The notes: generated by a model not told the origin, from the letters alone. A stretch of 64,000 nucleotides of DNA from Kwoniella bestiolae CBS 10118 (GCF_000512585.2 NC_089241.1:4358001-4422000); one strand, 5' to 3'. Numbered from the stretch's first letter, positions 11,416-25,465 are shown. Program-made: numbers and translations.

Positions 11416-14400
11416 ATGCCGCACCAAGACGAACCTGGCCCATCGACTCAGCCACCTGAAATACACATCACAACAACGCCAGATATCGCTCAACCCCCAA
11501 GGATCCCTTCCCCTCTGAGGTCCGGTCCACCTTCACCCACCTCGCCTGGAAGAAGGCGGGACCGTCATTCGTCAAGTCATGCCAAACACGCTTCATTCGC
11601 TTTAGGCGGTGGTGATGATGGGGATGACAACCACAGTAGCATTTCAGGTACTCCTCGTGCTCCCGCTGCTCGAGTGGATACAAACTCAAGTGACTCTGTG
11701 AAAGAAAAGGTCGAAGATGGGGTCGAGAACAAAAGCTGGATGGAGAGAGTCGTATTGCTAGGCAGGCTAAGGGCGAGAAAATTAGTCGGACATAGATGGT
11801 TTAAATGGGTTGGACCAAAGTTGACATGGAAAGACATGAAACCTGTTGCGAGGGGGACTTTCTCTGTGAGCACATGTCTTGTATTCCCACCCTATGAATT
11901 GTGAGATGGGAGTTGCTGATCTATTCTGGTGCTGTAGAGCTGGGTCGGGCTGGTATTGCTACTTATAGTTCCAGTGGAAAGGGCAATCGGTCAAGCAGCT
12001 TGTAAGTGGTCGTGCCCGCAAGCTTGAGCAAGAGACTCTTCTTTCCATTACTCAGTCGACTCTGACCTATTACTTCCCTGCACTTAGTCTTCTCCCTCAT
12101 TGTTGCTTTTATGCTACCGCCAAGTCAACCTGTAGTACAACAATTTGAGATTTATCTGAATCTGTTCTTCTTCAACGGCTTAGCTTGGGCATGGGTGAGC
12201 AGTCGACGATCCCTTGTTATGGATCATGTGGATAACAGGAACGCAAGCTGAACCTTTGCATATCATTCAGGTCGCCCTTGCCGTCTTCATCGCCGGGAAG
12301 ACCAGACAGACGACAGATCCTGCCAAAATCGCCTCAGCAGAGGCAAAGTACGCCTACCTCGGAGACAGCAATCCTACAACATACCGGGAGAGAATCTTGT
12401 ATGACGGAACTTATCTTCAAGCGAAACCGGCAGTTATTTGTGCTGTTTTCTTGGCAGTCGGCACCGGCGCAGCGCTGTGGTGGAAGCTGCGTACCCAACC
12501 TAGTCCCGCAACGTTCCCCTTGGTCCTGTCCTGTGTTTTGATTGATATCGGTTTGACCACTGCCGTCTTCTATCCTTACGACCTATACACTTCCGGTCTG
12601 CTATTCTTCCTTCCAATGGCTATCCAGGCGGGACTGGGATGTATCGCTACATTGTTCATCTTCCCCGAATCAGTTGGACACTCATTCCAGTCAAAGTTTC
12701 CCGGAATACTCAATCCCCTGGCTGGAGCGATGAAGTCAATCGAATCACTCTTCCAAGAAGCTAAGTCCAATTCTGCCGTCGATGAGGGGCTATTGTCGAC
12801 CAATGAGGCAAAGAGGGAGAAAGAGTTCGCTGCCAAGTTAGAAGACTGGGCAGAGAGGAGCAAAGACATTCGACAACAATTGCTCCAATCCCTTGCCGGT
12901 CTTCCACCACTGCGAGCTCAGCAGAGATACCTCAACGTGGACTTCAGCTACAGTCGATTATCAGGGGAAGATCTTCGGACACTTTTCGATCTGCTTGCCC
13001 TTGTTCAAGCTCGATCAGGTGGTATGGCTTTCTTCTTCGACGTGATTGTGACCAACGCTAGACACACTCATCTGGATTCCTCAGCATGGTCGGTTTATAA
13101 AGTCAATCAATCTCGTCCAGGCTCGAGAGCCGCTTCGATACGGAACGAAACCGGAGCGGACGAGAGCAGAAGGGAGAGTTTGGCCGATGATAGCATCGGT
13201 GGAGATGGAACAGTCACACCTCCGATTGATCACGACGATTCGACCGACAACCTAGCGCACGAACGAAGCTCCTACTTCAGCGGAAAGAAATTGCATTTCG
13301 CAAACTTCATCAGAAAGAGCGGTTCATCACATGGTCTGAACAGAGATAAAGGCAGTCATGTCTCTTTACTTGATCATCTCAGGAAGATACAACAACCAGT
13401 GGGAGTGTATGAAAGCACCAGATATATGGACATCGAAAAGGCTTTTGCCAGGTAAGTCACGACCTGTCCATGACCCAAAACTGAGCTAATGTTACGGGCA
13501 CAGCGATACCGAATACGTTCTTGAGCAGCTCAATATTCTGGCTCGAGGGTGCCTTCCTGTCATACGAGCATGTGAAGCTGCGTTATCAGCCTCGACCAGC
13601 TGGATCTCCAACTTGAATCGCGACCGACGCGTGATTCCCAAATTCCCTCAAGGCAAAAAGAAGCAGATATCGGCTGACGAATTGAACGAGAAACGATCCC
13701 CTGAAGACATGAATAAGCTGAAAAAAGTGACGGAAGATCTACAATCCGCTTTGAACGAATTTTGCGTTATCAGAGTCGAAGTGATCAAACCTTACAGACA
13801 CCTCTTCGACCCGAATCATCCAGCTGATGAAGGTATACACGGGTCGGACAAGGTGAGTGGGATTACCAGCTCTCAACTCGACTGATTTATTTCCGCTCAG
13901 ACCAACTTCCGAGGATTATTCCAAAATTTCGTGGCTCAGTATCATTTGGTAAGTTTTTCACTGATTGCTCCATCACTGCTCTATCCCATCTACGGCCATA
14001 GAATCTACGAAACATCGCATCCCGTTAGCTCTGCACAATTAAGTTGGATATCGCTCGATTAGTACCAAAGTGGGGGACCATCTGGGAATCTCGAGTGCTG
14101 TAGTTTTTTGCAAGACCCAGAAATGGCAGCACGAGACCATTCATTGCTGACTTAAGCTGCAACTGTCAGATTGAATTCACCGAAGCGCTTCTCAACTTAT
14201 TGCGGCAGATGCAGGAGCTTGATAAAACACGTCAAAGGAGGAAATTTTGGTATCCCCGCATGTCGAATTTGCTTGCGCATCTTCGTCATACGCACAAGGA
14301 GAAGCATCTGACAGATGGTGATGATGGTCACGACAACGATGGTGAGGTTTTAGATCTTTCAGGTTGTCTGGAATCAGGGACTGATGACGATCCGTAATGC

Positions 14401-16219
14401 GTTTCGATAGCGGCGTTCTCCCGAGGGGATGAAGACGAAGATCATTTTCTGGGTGAGGCGAAAAAGCGAAACCCCGAATACAAACCTTTCGAGAATCCTT
14501 ATCTCAACGGCATATCTCGTCTAGCAGGAGTGACGGACATGTTGGGAAGTAGGAGTTTCATGTACGCTATAAAAGCGGCCATCTTGGGCGCTTTGACTAG
14601 TTTGCCTAATTTCATCGCTTCGTCGGCTTCATTTTACTACTTTAACAGAGGAATCTGGGTGACTATCATGTAAGTGATCATTTTAACGATCTCTTTTCGG
14701 TTTCGCCAAGCTGATCCGCGAGAATGATTATAGGGCTCAATTGAGTGAGTATTCGCCGTCGAACGATATATTACGGAGCTGATAAATAACAATGCAGCTT
14801 TGGCGGTCTTCTCGGTAAGTCAGGCGGATATGGTCAAATCCTTGAACTGACACGATGATCAGGGTGATACTACGGTCGCCTGGCTTGGACGAGTCGTAGC
14901 TTCCTTCTGGGGATGCTTATTCGGAATGGTGGCTTGGTAGGTGCGAAGGTCCTGTTCATTCGTCAAAGAAGCTTATCGTGTAATGAGTAGGTATATCGGC
15001 TGTGGATCTGGCAAAGGCAATGCAGTAAGTCAACGTTCACAGCTAGATGTATGAGCGGTACTGAACAACATCTTCAGTACGGACTCGCAGCAGTCTGTGC
15101 GGTAGCATTCCCGATTGCAATCTTCTTTCGGGTACATTTCCCAGGTCAGGTCTTGACTGCTGTCATGACACCTGTTACGTTCGGTTTAGTCATAGGTACG
15201 TCCTTTCTGGAAAAGTCTTTCCCATTTCAGTGACGAGAGCTGATCATTGACCTCAGGCTATGTAAGCTACAGATCCCTGTTCGACAATTTTTGAGGTTCC
15301 GCTCACAATTTTTCTAGTCGTACTTCAATGGATCGATTGGACCGCTCACTTACGCTCAGTGGGGCTGGGATGTAGCATGGAGACGATTCGTTTGTGTGCT
15401 GATAGGAATTACAGCGGCTTGGATCTTCTCATACAGTAAGTATACATGCGAAACTTGTTCTTTATCAATGATTGAATTCAGTTGACTTATACTTTCACAG
15501 TCCCGCCCGTTTACTCAGCCAAACGGGCTATCCGTCATTCTTACGCCCAGACCATAAATGCGGCAGGGTCGATCTTCTGTGATGTACTTTCTCATGCCAA
15601 CGACCATCACTTTCGGCTGAAAGAGGATGATCTGATTCGGCAAAACCTTATCACTTGGCGAAGTAAATTGAACAAGGTGAGTCAACCCCTTCTCGCATGG
15701 TCATTCAAGAAGACGACGGCTAACGTGCGGATATAGCTGGGGGCTCGACACAATTTTGCTTCCAACGAATACTCACTGAGAGGTCAATGGCCAGAAGAAA
15801 GGTACAAAGCTCTGTTGGACACCCTTCAAGATCTTTTCTCATTGTTATCTCAACTGAACCATGTTCTCACCCAACTGGATAGACCATGGCGAAAGGCATT
15901 ACTTGATCGAACGAGACTCTCAGATCCCGCTTTCCTGGGTGATGTTCTAGCAGTGATGAGCATGTGCTCCACCGCGCTGAGAGCAGGTACGGCTCTTCCT
16001 CAAATCACGCCTAGTCCCTTGGTAGCAAGATTCAGGTTGGGTAAGACGAAAGGTTTGGATCTGCCTCATGATCCGAGTGAGCAATCGGGTGAACTACCAA
16101 GCCTGGTGACTGTAGATGTATTGGAGTCGGATAATTACCTGAGGTATGCCCTGGGTATAACGACTACTTTCTCGTTGATATCGAGATTGGATAGGATCGT
16201 TGTAATTTGTAAAACGTGA
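11416..16219 (+). CDS. Aromatic acid exporter-like (BRE4/ArAE family) multispanning membrane protein
   Basis: A large fungal membrane protein of the ArAE/FUSC superfamily, which includes yeast Bre4 (brefeldin A sensitivity). The N-terminal ~110 residues are disordered and Pro/Ser-rich. A first helical bundle starts near 11940 (WVGLVLLLIVPVERAIGQ, FSLIVAFMLPP) and continues to about 12670 (LPMAIQAGLGCIATLFIFPESVG), as in the six-TM 'putative ER transporter' N-terminal domain. A long soluble stretch follows (12700-14450). The second, FUSC-like bundle covers about 14560-15520 (VAWLGRVVASFWGCLFGMVAW, AVCAVAFPIAIFFRVHFPGQ, FVCVLIGITAAWIFSYIPPVYSA), then a DUF2421-type cytosolic tail. More than ten short introns are present. 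The end may be TGA at 16217-16219; splicing at 16216 to about 16240 would give an equally short end. Substrate and location are unknown. Confidence 0.82.
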
Positions 16220-17113
16220 GTTTGTGATCGATCTGTACAGCTAAAGTAGTAGTCGAATTGACCATGTTGTTCACGCGATAGATTGTTGGGGGAAAACTTC
16301 CATATCTCAGGCTTACATTTGGAGCAAAATCATAGAGTATAATACGTGATATCATCGGAACGATTCACCGGAGTAGAAGACGGAGAATAGCATGTAGTGA
16401 ACGAACTTCACATGGGTGTTGTACAATTTACTTTACTGAAATGTATCTGTATGCGGCAGGAATGGAATCAATGCCACTGATGTATGTGGTTGGTATCGAA
16501 CCGGTAGTTACGTAAAGGGGATCTTGTTTCTTTTTTGCCTTGGCGTCGGTGTGCGATGCTTGGTGGCTTAGCGTGTAATGGGGATTCCCTTAAAACTTCA
16601 TACATTCCTGACCTAATCCGGAAGTAGTGGGTTCCTCTCTCGAACTGTAAAAACGGTCAACATGCAGAGCACGAGTGTAGAGAGGGAGTGGACATAGCAT
16701 GCTGCATGTCTAGTGTTACTACTGTAGAGTAGTGTCCCAGGTGAGTGCAAGGGGAAGGAACCTGCATACATACCGTGGAAAAACAATCTTTTTTTAGGAT
16801 TTCATGGGATGGATGCTAATTTCTACCCGCACGTCCCCGTGAGAGATGTCGTATGCACGGACTTATGGATTGATTGATGATTGTTGTCGATACTCGTTTC
16901 ATCATCATCATCATCATCATCTAACATAAATTCGTTCTCTTCCTCTCTCTCTTTCCCTTGCTCACGTTCCTTTTTCTATCGGCCCTTCGGCCTAGTCTCG
17001 TTGTTTTCTTTCTCATACATCTCATCGCCATATCTTTGATACTGTTGCCATCTTATCCTCTTGTGATACTTCTTGTTCGATACAAGTAACATCATCACAT
17101 CGATCCACCAATC
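16220..17113. promoter_or_regulatory. Intergenic region, promoter of the DUF1996 gene
   Basis: 894 bp without a supportable gene. It holds seven perfect CAT trinucleotides (16900-16920) and a long pyrimidine-rich tract (about 16930-17060) ahead of the start at 17114. Pyrimidine tracts of this kind precede many starts in the window. Confidence 0.45.
16900..16920 (+). repeat. (CAT)7 microsatellite
   Basis: Seven uninterrupted CAT units lie about 190 bp upstream of the DUF1996 start, in likely promoter or leader sequence. Confidence 0.9.
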
Positions 17114-18987
17114 ATGAGTCTGGCACTCCCTTCCCAAAGCAACAACAACCCATTCTCAACACCCGGTGTATCGCCCACCTCATCCAACGACGGTCATCGG
17201 GACGTCTCACCATCATCATCTTCTGAAGCAGGTCCATCAAGCTTTGTTCCCCCACCATTACCACCTAGACCCATACCTGCAGGAAAGAGGAAACCCGTAC
17301 CATCTTACCCCAACAACGGTTCTCTGGAAGGACCTGTTCCCAGGGCAGCAGCACCAGCTCTACCACCACGACCCGAACGATATTCTATAACGCCTGATCA
17401 ACCAACTTATCAAGATCACAACATCGTTGATCGCTCTCAATTACCACCACCACCCCCACCTATCAATGAGAAGTATGGACCCTATCCAGCTAGAAAGAAG
17501 GAGAAATGGTGGTATCCCGCTAGTACGAAAGGTAGAAGATGGTGGTGGGGTTGTCTAGTAGCGTTGATATTAGCTATCGCAATTGCGATAGCTGTATGTG
17601 CTGCTGTGTTATCGAAGAAACACTCGTCAAGTGAGGATGAAGATCAGAATACGAGTGGTTTGACGGGATCGACAGGATCGTCCGGCACGACATCTGGCAG
17701 TACGACTGATGGTGGACATCCCCTTTCGGTAGCCAATGGAGGAGTAAATATCGGTAAACCAGGAGATATCGCATCGTTTGGCAAGAAATCCACCGACCAT
17801 TTCGTCATGACCACCAACCGATCCATCGCAGTGACGAGACTCGACCCGATCGTCAACCCCAATGCTCCAGCATCTCACCTGCACAGAATCCACGGTTCTT
17901 CATACTTCACAGCCAACTTGACCTCTGCCAGTGAGATGCAGAAACTGGCACAGTGTACTACAACATCGGTTCAGGATGATAAATCGGCTTATTGGGTGGC
18001 TCAGCTGTACTACCAATGGCCGAACGGTTCACTCTCCTCAATCCCATTAGACAGGACTTCGCTCTACTACTTCCAGAAAGCTCCCACCGGTGTTCCTATC
18101 TATCCGTTCCCCGACAATTATAACATCGTCGCTGGTGACCCCATGCGTCGTAGTGTGAATGAGAGTGACCCGTGAGTAACCGTCATCAAATTACCACTGT
18201 ATCAACAACGCTGACATCTACTCTTTCGCAGATCAAGTCAAGCACTGTGGTGGCAGTGTTACCGAGGGAACAAAGGCGACACCAAGAACCTCGGATTCCC
18301 TTCAACCGATTGCGGTGGCGGTCTGGTCCAAGCTATCCAATTCCCAAGTTGTTGGGATGGTGTTTATGCGGACGACGCGGACTATTCCACCCATGTAGCT
18401 TATCCCGAAGATGGAACAAATGGTTATAGATGCCCTGCTGCTTTCCCCAAGAAATTCATCACCCTTCAGTTCGAAACTGTCTTCGCTACCTACAAACTGC
18501 CCTTCAATGGTGCTGGAAAGGTTACCTGGGTTATGTCAAACGGTGATACGAGTGGTTATGGTATTCATGCGGACTTTATGAACGGTTGGAAAGCTGAGAC
18601 TTTGCAAGGTGTATTGGATGATTGTAGATATATGAACGCGACGGCGTTAATTTCCGGTGAGTACTAACGTCCAATACGATGAATCGAAGTAATCTACGAG
18701 ATGCTAATCAAACGATGTTACATCTTGCAGCTCCTGACGATCCAGGAAATTGCCCCCATCTCAACAAAACCATGGATTTCGATATCACTTACGGATGTAG
18801 ACTGCAGACTCCCATCGTCGACGAGGACGTAGGAGAACTTAACCCTATCAAATACCTGCCAGGTTGCAATGGAATTTGGTCCGGTAACACCTCCAAACCC
18901 GCTTGTCCTCCCGATCACGTCGAAGGAGGTTATCTGGAAATGATCGAACCGACCATCTGGATCAACGAGGAACCATATCGATATTAA
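17114..18987 (+). CDS. Membrane-anchored DUF1996 protein
   Basis: The protein starts MSLALPSQSNNNPFSTPG. A Pro/Ser-rich cytosolic N-terminus of ~140 residues contains several proline runs (PPPLPPRP, LPPPPPP). One transmembrane helix follows (WWWGCLVALILAIAIAIAV, about 17542-17595), then a Ser/Thr/Gly linker, so a type II topology is likely. The extracellular part is a DUF1996 domain from about 17790: FVMTTNRSIAVTRLDPIV, the His-rich ASHLHRIHGSSYF, then CRYMNATAL and a Cys-rich end (CNGIWSGNTSKPACPPD). Many N-x-S/T sites suggest glycosylation. Two introns lie near 18173-18231 and 18657-18729. DUF1996 has no established activity; family members are secreted or cell-surface proteins of basidiomycetes and ascomycetes. 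The anchor is notable because many relatives have a cleaved signal peptide instead. Confidence 0.85.
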
Positions 18988-19153
18988 AATTATCAGCAAC
19001 AAATCTCTCAATAGATCTTATAGACATAGATTATTTGGATATTCGTAGATAGTGTATAATGCCTGACAGGATCCGGTAATTTTGTTGTGATTCTATACAT
19101 TGAATATGGACATGCAACGACTTATCTACATCATTCACGCACGTATATATGGT

Positions 19154-21722
19154 TTAGTCGGCAGCCATGATGCTCTCATAGCAGGATGTACAGAAAGCTT
19201 TACCGTCCTTCGGGAAGAACAAGTTGTTGGCGAATTCGTTGTGACATTGCTGGACGACAATGGTAGAACGTCAGCAAAGATGCCTGTAGTGACAGGTAGG
19301 AGGGAGACCGGGCGGTGTGACACGGGGGGGAAGGAGGGACAGAGGCGGACAAGCCGAGAGAAGTAGCAAAAGGCGAGCGAGCGAGAGAAGCAAAGTGGGA
19401 AGGACGAGATAGTATAGGCAAACAAGAGAGAGGGGAAGCGGGGCAGGGATGAAATAACTCGGGCAAGAGGCAAAGGAGCAGCAGAGAAAGGAGAAGCATA
19501 GAGGGGAAAGGGGTAGAGGATCTCACGAGCCAAGCAGTCCAAATCAACTCACAGAGCAAACAAAGCACTCCTTATGCCATTTCGCTCCCATAGCATTGAT
19601 CGCCAGATCAGGTATAGGCTTACTGCACGCCTTGCATTTCGGTTTATGGAGTCGAAGATGGCACCTCTCGCAATAAGGATGACCCTTTTGTATGACAAAT
19701 GCGCTAGTCTCGTTTTCCTCCTCATCCTCATCCCCTTCTCTGACCTTTTCTGTTCCCGGGGCTGAAGATTTGGAAGGGTCAAGGAACGGATCACCACATT
19801 CGGAGCAGAAGAAATGAAGTTCGTGGTAGTATCGTTGACCAAGTATGGGATCGTTCAAAGTGACGAAACGAGGATCAACGATTGGCGTTTGACAATGATG
19901 ACATCGGTGCGCGAATTTCTGGAAACGAGTTAGTGAGATGTACGAGTCTTATAAGCTACGGCCGACTCACATCGTGAAAGTCTAAATGACAGTATGCCTT
20001 CCCTTCCCACTCATAACTACTGACATGTTCCAACAACTCCCCACACTCTGCACACATAAAGCACTGCGGGTGCCAACGTTGATTCATAGCATTTACGATT
20101 CGACCGATGATGGCTTGACCGCATCCCGAACAGAGGAACGCTGAACCGTCAGGCTGTATACGATGCTGTTGTGGACGAGACGAGGCAGTTGGAGGTGGTC
20201 CAGCAAGAATGGACGGAACGATGACTGCCGGCGTGTCATTATCGAAGTTGATGGTCGGTACTGCAAAGCTGATTTCGCCCCCCTGCGAAGGTTCGTCCGC
20301 AGTGTCCGAAGAGGACACTGATATCACAGGGAGTCCAGAGAACTGGATGCCGGGGGATGAAGGACCATTACTCGTTCTTTTAGCCTTTGGTGTGACCTGA
20401 GTTGCATCTTGATTGTCCAATTCCTCGTCGGTGGTCGCTATCGAAGAGGTGTCCGAATCAGGTACGTTGATAGCAGGTAAAGGCGTAAATTTAGCTGGGC
20501 TGCGGTTGTCGGCAGTAGTATCTGGGGTGATGATAGTAGGAGGGATGGGCGATGGGGAGGGTGAAGGGGTTCTGATTGACGGTATTTCCATTATCGGTGA
20601 AGGTGACGGCGTTCTCTTCTGCTCTATCGACATCCCAGCCATACCATTGACCAAACCTCCCTCGTTCCCTTCTTCCACCACCGATGGTTGTTTCCGATTC
20701 ATATTCTTCCTAAACCCATCTCCCATCCCCATTCCCACACTAGAGGGTATCCCTCTGTCCAGACTCTTTGAGGTGTTCACCCCTACCGGAGGCTTAGGCA
20801 GCGATCTCTTCATGGGCGAAGAGCTGAATCCTGTACGGTCTAGCGATTTCACCGATGAAACGGTATCGGAGCGTTCTAGGTTCGCTTGGATTGGAGAAGG
20901 GATGGGTGGAGGAGGCATGTCGTTGCGGATGGGAGTACGAGGAGAGGATGTTCCAGAGTGGCTGGGCGTTGATCCTGGTGTTGGTAGTACCCTGGGAGGA
21001 GGAAGAGGTCGAGATTGCAAATGGGGAGGAGGATGGTGTGATGACTGATTGGGAGTATTGATGCTGGGAGGTGCAGGACTTCTTGATCTGGCGGGAGGTG
21101 CGGGAGGACCTCCTGACGGAGATTGGTGACCCATCATAGCCATGGTGGAAGGGGGCGGTGGTTGAGTCATAGGTGAAGGAGATCTTGGAGGAGGTATCAT
21201 ATGGGGAGGATGATGATGGTGAGGTTGAGGATGAGGTTGAGGATATACCGGAGGGGGAGTCGATACGGCTGGATATGAGCTTGATGAGGACGCTATACCA
21301 GCTTGGGCTCTCAAAGCCGCTTCTTTGGCTCTTCTACGCTCTTGAAATGTCTGGAACACAGGTGCTTCATAAGCAACTTTTGGGGTTGGAGGGGGGACCG
21401 CTTCGACTGTTGGCATAGGTGAATGATAAGGTGCATAGGGTTGGGACGAGCTCGCTTGAGGTTGGTGATTCTGGTAGAATCCCTGCTGAGATGGATGATA
21501 CATGTTTGAGGTAGGCTGCAAAGGTGGTGGATGGTTAGCTCCTCCGTTGAGGTGATGATGACTTGTCTGATGATATGGCTGATGTGGTGCTATGGGTTGA
21601 TAATGCTGGTCGTGAGGGTTAGGCAAAGTTTGCGGCGCAGCAGGAGGAAGATGGTGATATGATCCATAGTGTGATGGACCAGCCTGCTGATGCTGGGGAG
21701 GAGCGTTATAGTTATACTGCAT
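19154..21722 (-). CDS. PXL1: Paxillin-like three-LIM-domain protein
   Basis: A ~480-residue disordered Pro/Ser/His-rich N-terminus (MQYNYNAPPQHQQAGPSH, many PPPP and SPSP motifs) is followed by three LIM zinc-binding domains. LIM1 begins CSGCGQAIIGRIVNA (near 20140), with CFMCAECGELL and YCHLDFHD. LIM2 has RCHHCQTPIVD and FFCSECGDPF (19780-19900). LIM3 begins CKACSKPIPDLAINAMG (near 19610), and its second half, QCHNEFANNLFFPKDG and FCTSCYESIM, is on the last exon. The last intron (19250-19552, 303 nt) is unusually long for this locus and strongly purine/pyrimidine-biased. The start is the ATG at 21722; codons further upstream in the same frame hold no ATG. Fungal paxillin homologues act at sites of polarised growth and the division ring. 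A long hexanucleotide repeat lies just upstream in the likely leader. Confidence 0.85.
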
Positions 21723-22383
<661 letters not shown>

Positions 22384-23571
22384 TTACAGCTCACCTGCCA
22401 ATCTCCCCTTCTTCACTTTGTCAAACGCTTCCCTTGGATTTGCCAAATCAACATCTGCCCAACTGGATACACAACAGACAGCAGACATTCAGTCAAACCC
22501 CTTTGATATATAAACGAAATACAGATACTGGACTGACTTACTGAGGCATCCTCATAGGCATCTTCTCAGGGTTGAGCTCTGGGAACTTGGATACGATCAG
22601 AGTGGAAAGAGCTTTAAACAGCACTGCATAGCCTTCAGAGGTGAGATGGAGACCGTCACTTGGTACACCAACGAAAAATCAGCTCATCTTCATACCTTCA
22701 TGGGTCGAGCGTGATGAACCAACTCACTAAAAGTATGGTGCAAGTTGATCAGCACCCTCCCCACCAGCAGCTTCGACTATAGCTGTCCAAAGATCCACAG
22801 CCTCTACACCCTGTTCTTTGCCGACTTCCAAAGCTGCATCAGCATATTGTTTGGTAATTTTCCTATCTCTATTCTGTTCAGGTTTAGGTCCTTCACTCCC
22901 AAATGATTTCCATTTTTCGATTCTGGCTTCTACCCAGGCGGATTCGATGATGGGTGGTGCGTTGATCAGAACGATCTTGGTCTCTGGTGAATAGTATGCA
23001 GATGCGGGGTCTTTGATGAATTTTATGAGCTTGGCGAGGTTGTCCTTATACCTGTCAAGGGGTACATATTGAGGGGTATCAGGTAGAGTTGCGTCGTTCG
23101 CACCTACTCGAACGGATCAGTAAATGCACATGTACTGCTGTAAAGCGACATACCTAACCAAATGGTTATCAGTTTCACGTGTTGAGCATGTCCCTTCTCC
23201 CTTGCTTCTTTGGTAGCGAAGACTTGCTCGAATACGGGGATAGCCCTGTCATGAGGACATCAGTCTTGATGCGTCGGCTGTGGGAATGCACTGACCAGTC
23301 ACTGTTGTATCCTGTCCCCATAAGTCAGTATAACCATAGAATGCATCATACATGAAGGGATGACCCACCTCCATACCCTCTGTTGACAACATCGCATCTT
23401 CGCATGTAATATTCTGACATCCGCTGATCCAACGAGCCTGCCGAAGCAGCTTGGGTGAGGGAGTCTCCCTAAAATCGCTTCAAGATTCAGCTCAGCCATC
23501 GTCAGAGGCATTCGGTGCATGTATTCACCCACGAAGAGCATGATTGCGTCAGTGTAGCTTGAGGATGCCAT
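22384..23571 (-). CDS. IAH1: IAH1-like GDSL/SGNH esterase
   Basis: SGNH-hydrolase related to isoamyl acetate-hydrolysing esterase. Block I, MLFVGDSLTQ, contains the catalytic serine and is split by an intron at about 23474-23530. Block III is WLGANDATLP (near 23090-23170), with the oxyanion Asn. Block V, DGLHLTSEGYAVLFKAL (near 22620-22660), holds the Asp/His pair. The last exon gives WADVDLANPREAFD and ends GRLAGEL. The ATG at 23571 gives a normal cytosolic N-terminus (MASSSYTDAI). However, an in-frame ATG at 23634 adds 21 residues including VLLLLAILTFT, which resembles a signal anchor. The gene is divergent from the PP2A activator gene (about 295 bp) and in tandem with PXL1. Confidence 0.88.
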
Positions 23572-23865
23572 GGTGAAGGTCAAGATCGCAAGTAGCAGGA
23601 GTACAGATATGTTTGAGAAGGAATTATGAAGCATGCAAAAGAGTGTCAAGAATGTAAGAATAGGTGAGGAATCAAGATGAACGATGATGACGTTTGATCC
23701 ATTTTGAAGGAGATATAACCGTCGAATCCTCTTTCACTCTTTCACTCTTTGTTACTCAACTTTCTCCTTCATCCTTTATACTCTTACTCTTTCATCCTTC
23801 AGCCTCATAATCGTCAATAATAACCATACCCCCAATCTATCCAGAGTCAATTTATACTACATACA

Positions 23866-25465
23866 ATGACCGCAGAATCAGAACAACCAGTAGCTTCGAC
23901 CTCGTATATCCCTCCGACCAAATACATACTCTCGAAAGCTCATCTCGCCGCTTTTCAACGTTCACAGACACACCAAGACATCCTCGACTTTGTAGATGAC
24001 CTGAATGAGGCGATAGTAGGCAAAAAGCTGACAGAAGCTGGAGAGGGCTCAGAGGTATGTTTGGCGTGATTGAGCGTTACGAGCGACTATATCTAATAAG
24101 ATGACTCAGCGCACGAAACCCATCATAGGTATACTGGAGTCAATCCTGGAGATAGCCAAATCGACCCCTCCGGTCGATAACAAGTTGTCGAGGTTTGGTA
24201 ACCCCGCCTTTAAGACTTTCTATGATAAAGTTGTGGATGTAAGTGAACATAAGATTTATCACGTATTGAACATATCTGACTTTGTATTGAGTTATATAGG
24301 CTTCGAGGGAATTGCATTCTCGAATAGAAGGATTACCTTCCGAAGGGATACCCGAGGTAGAGGTGTATTTCAAGGAATCATGGGGAAACAAGCAGAGAGT
24401 AGATTATGGAAGTGGAATGGAGTTCAACTTTCTCTGTTGGCTGTGAGTGTATGGTTTTGATCAATCGGGAGGACGATGCTGATATTTGGTATAACAGATT
24501 ATGCCTTACTAAGCTGGGTGTATTTACAAAAGAGGATTATCAGTTCCTGGTTCTGGGGGTGTTCTGGAGGTGAATCACTCGTACCCTTATCCGTATGAGT
24601 ATACTGATAAATGGTCTGAAAGGTATATCGAAGTGATGAGGTACCTCCAATCGACATATTGGCTCGAACCAGCTGGATCACACGGTGTATGGGGTTTAGA
24701 CGATTATCATTTCCTCCCCTTCCTATGGGGCAGCGGGCAATTGAAAGGTAAACTCGCTTTCATTCTTCAACAAATGAAAAATACTTCGATATAGCTAAGT
24801 CGGTTTACGATAGACCATAAATACCTTCGACCCAAAGCTATACACGACCCCGAGATCCTCGAGGCCTTCTCAAAAGAATACATGTACCTATCTTGCATAT
24901 CATTCATCAACTCCATCAAGACTGCTTCTCTCAGATGGCATTCACCGATGTTGGATGATATTTCAGCAGTCAAGACCTGGTCGAAAGTCAATGAAGGCAT
25001 GGAGAAGATGTATAAAGCCGAGGTACTGGGTAAATTACCGGTCATGCAGCATGCTCTGTTCGGTAGTTTGTTACCTTTCCCTACGCCTGAACAAGATCCC
25101 GAGTTGAAGAAGGCTTTGCAAGAGGAAGGCGAGGTACCTCAACCGGACGCTCATGGTCATATACATGTGAAGGGGGAGACTGGCTGGTCGATGGATTGCT
25201 GTGGTATACCAGGTGAGTTGTTGACGAATGGTTTACAACCATAACCCTGTCTCCACCCTTGTCCACTGTTCGCCGTCGTTGGTCGACCTATTCTTGCGCA
25301 TCGCCCTATCATCCTTGCGCGTCACTTGCGTCTCCCTACAAGGAGCTGATCCTCGTAACTATAGTCCCATCCGCTTTCGCCGCTGCCCAGGACGGCGCAA
25401 CACCACATGGCGGTACACCCACCTTCACCGCTCGATCAGGTATCAAACCCATCCCATTCGATTAA
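23866..25465 (+). CDS. PP2A phosphatase activator (PTPA/Rrd, peptidyl-prolyl isomerase)
   Basis: PTPA proteins (yeast Rrd1/Rrd2) activate PP2A-type phosphatases and have peptidyl-prolyl isomerase activity. Diagnostic blocks are present: FGNPAFKTFYDKV (24190-24235), ELHSRIEGLPSE (24308-24345), YFKESWGNKQRVDYGSGME (24365-24422), FNFLCWLL, then AGSHGVWGLDDYHFLPFLW (24672-24728). Near the end is TGWSMDCCGIPVPSAFAAA (25180-25390, intron-split). The start MTAESEQPVASTS is the first ATG after a pyrimidine-rich tract. The protein ends SGIKPIPFD, then TAA. It is slightly larger than ~400 residues, as expected, with at least six introns. I cannot separate the Rrd1 and Rrd2 types with confidence. Confidence 0.93.
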
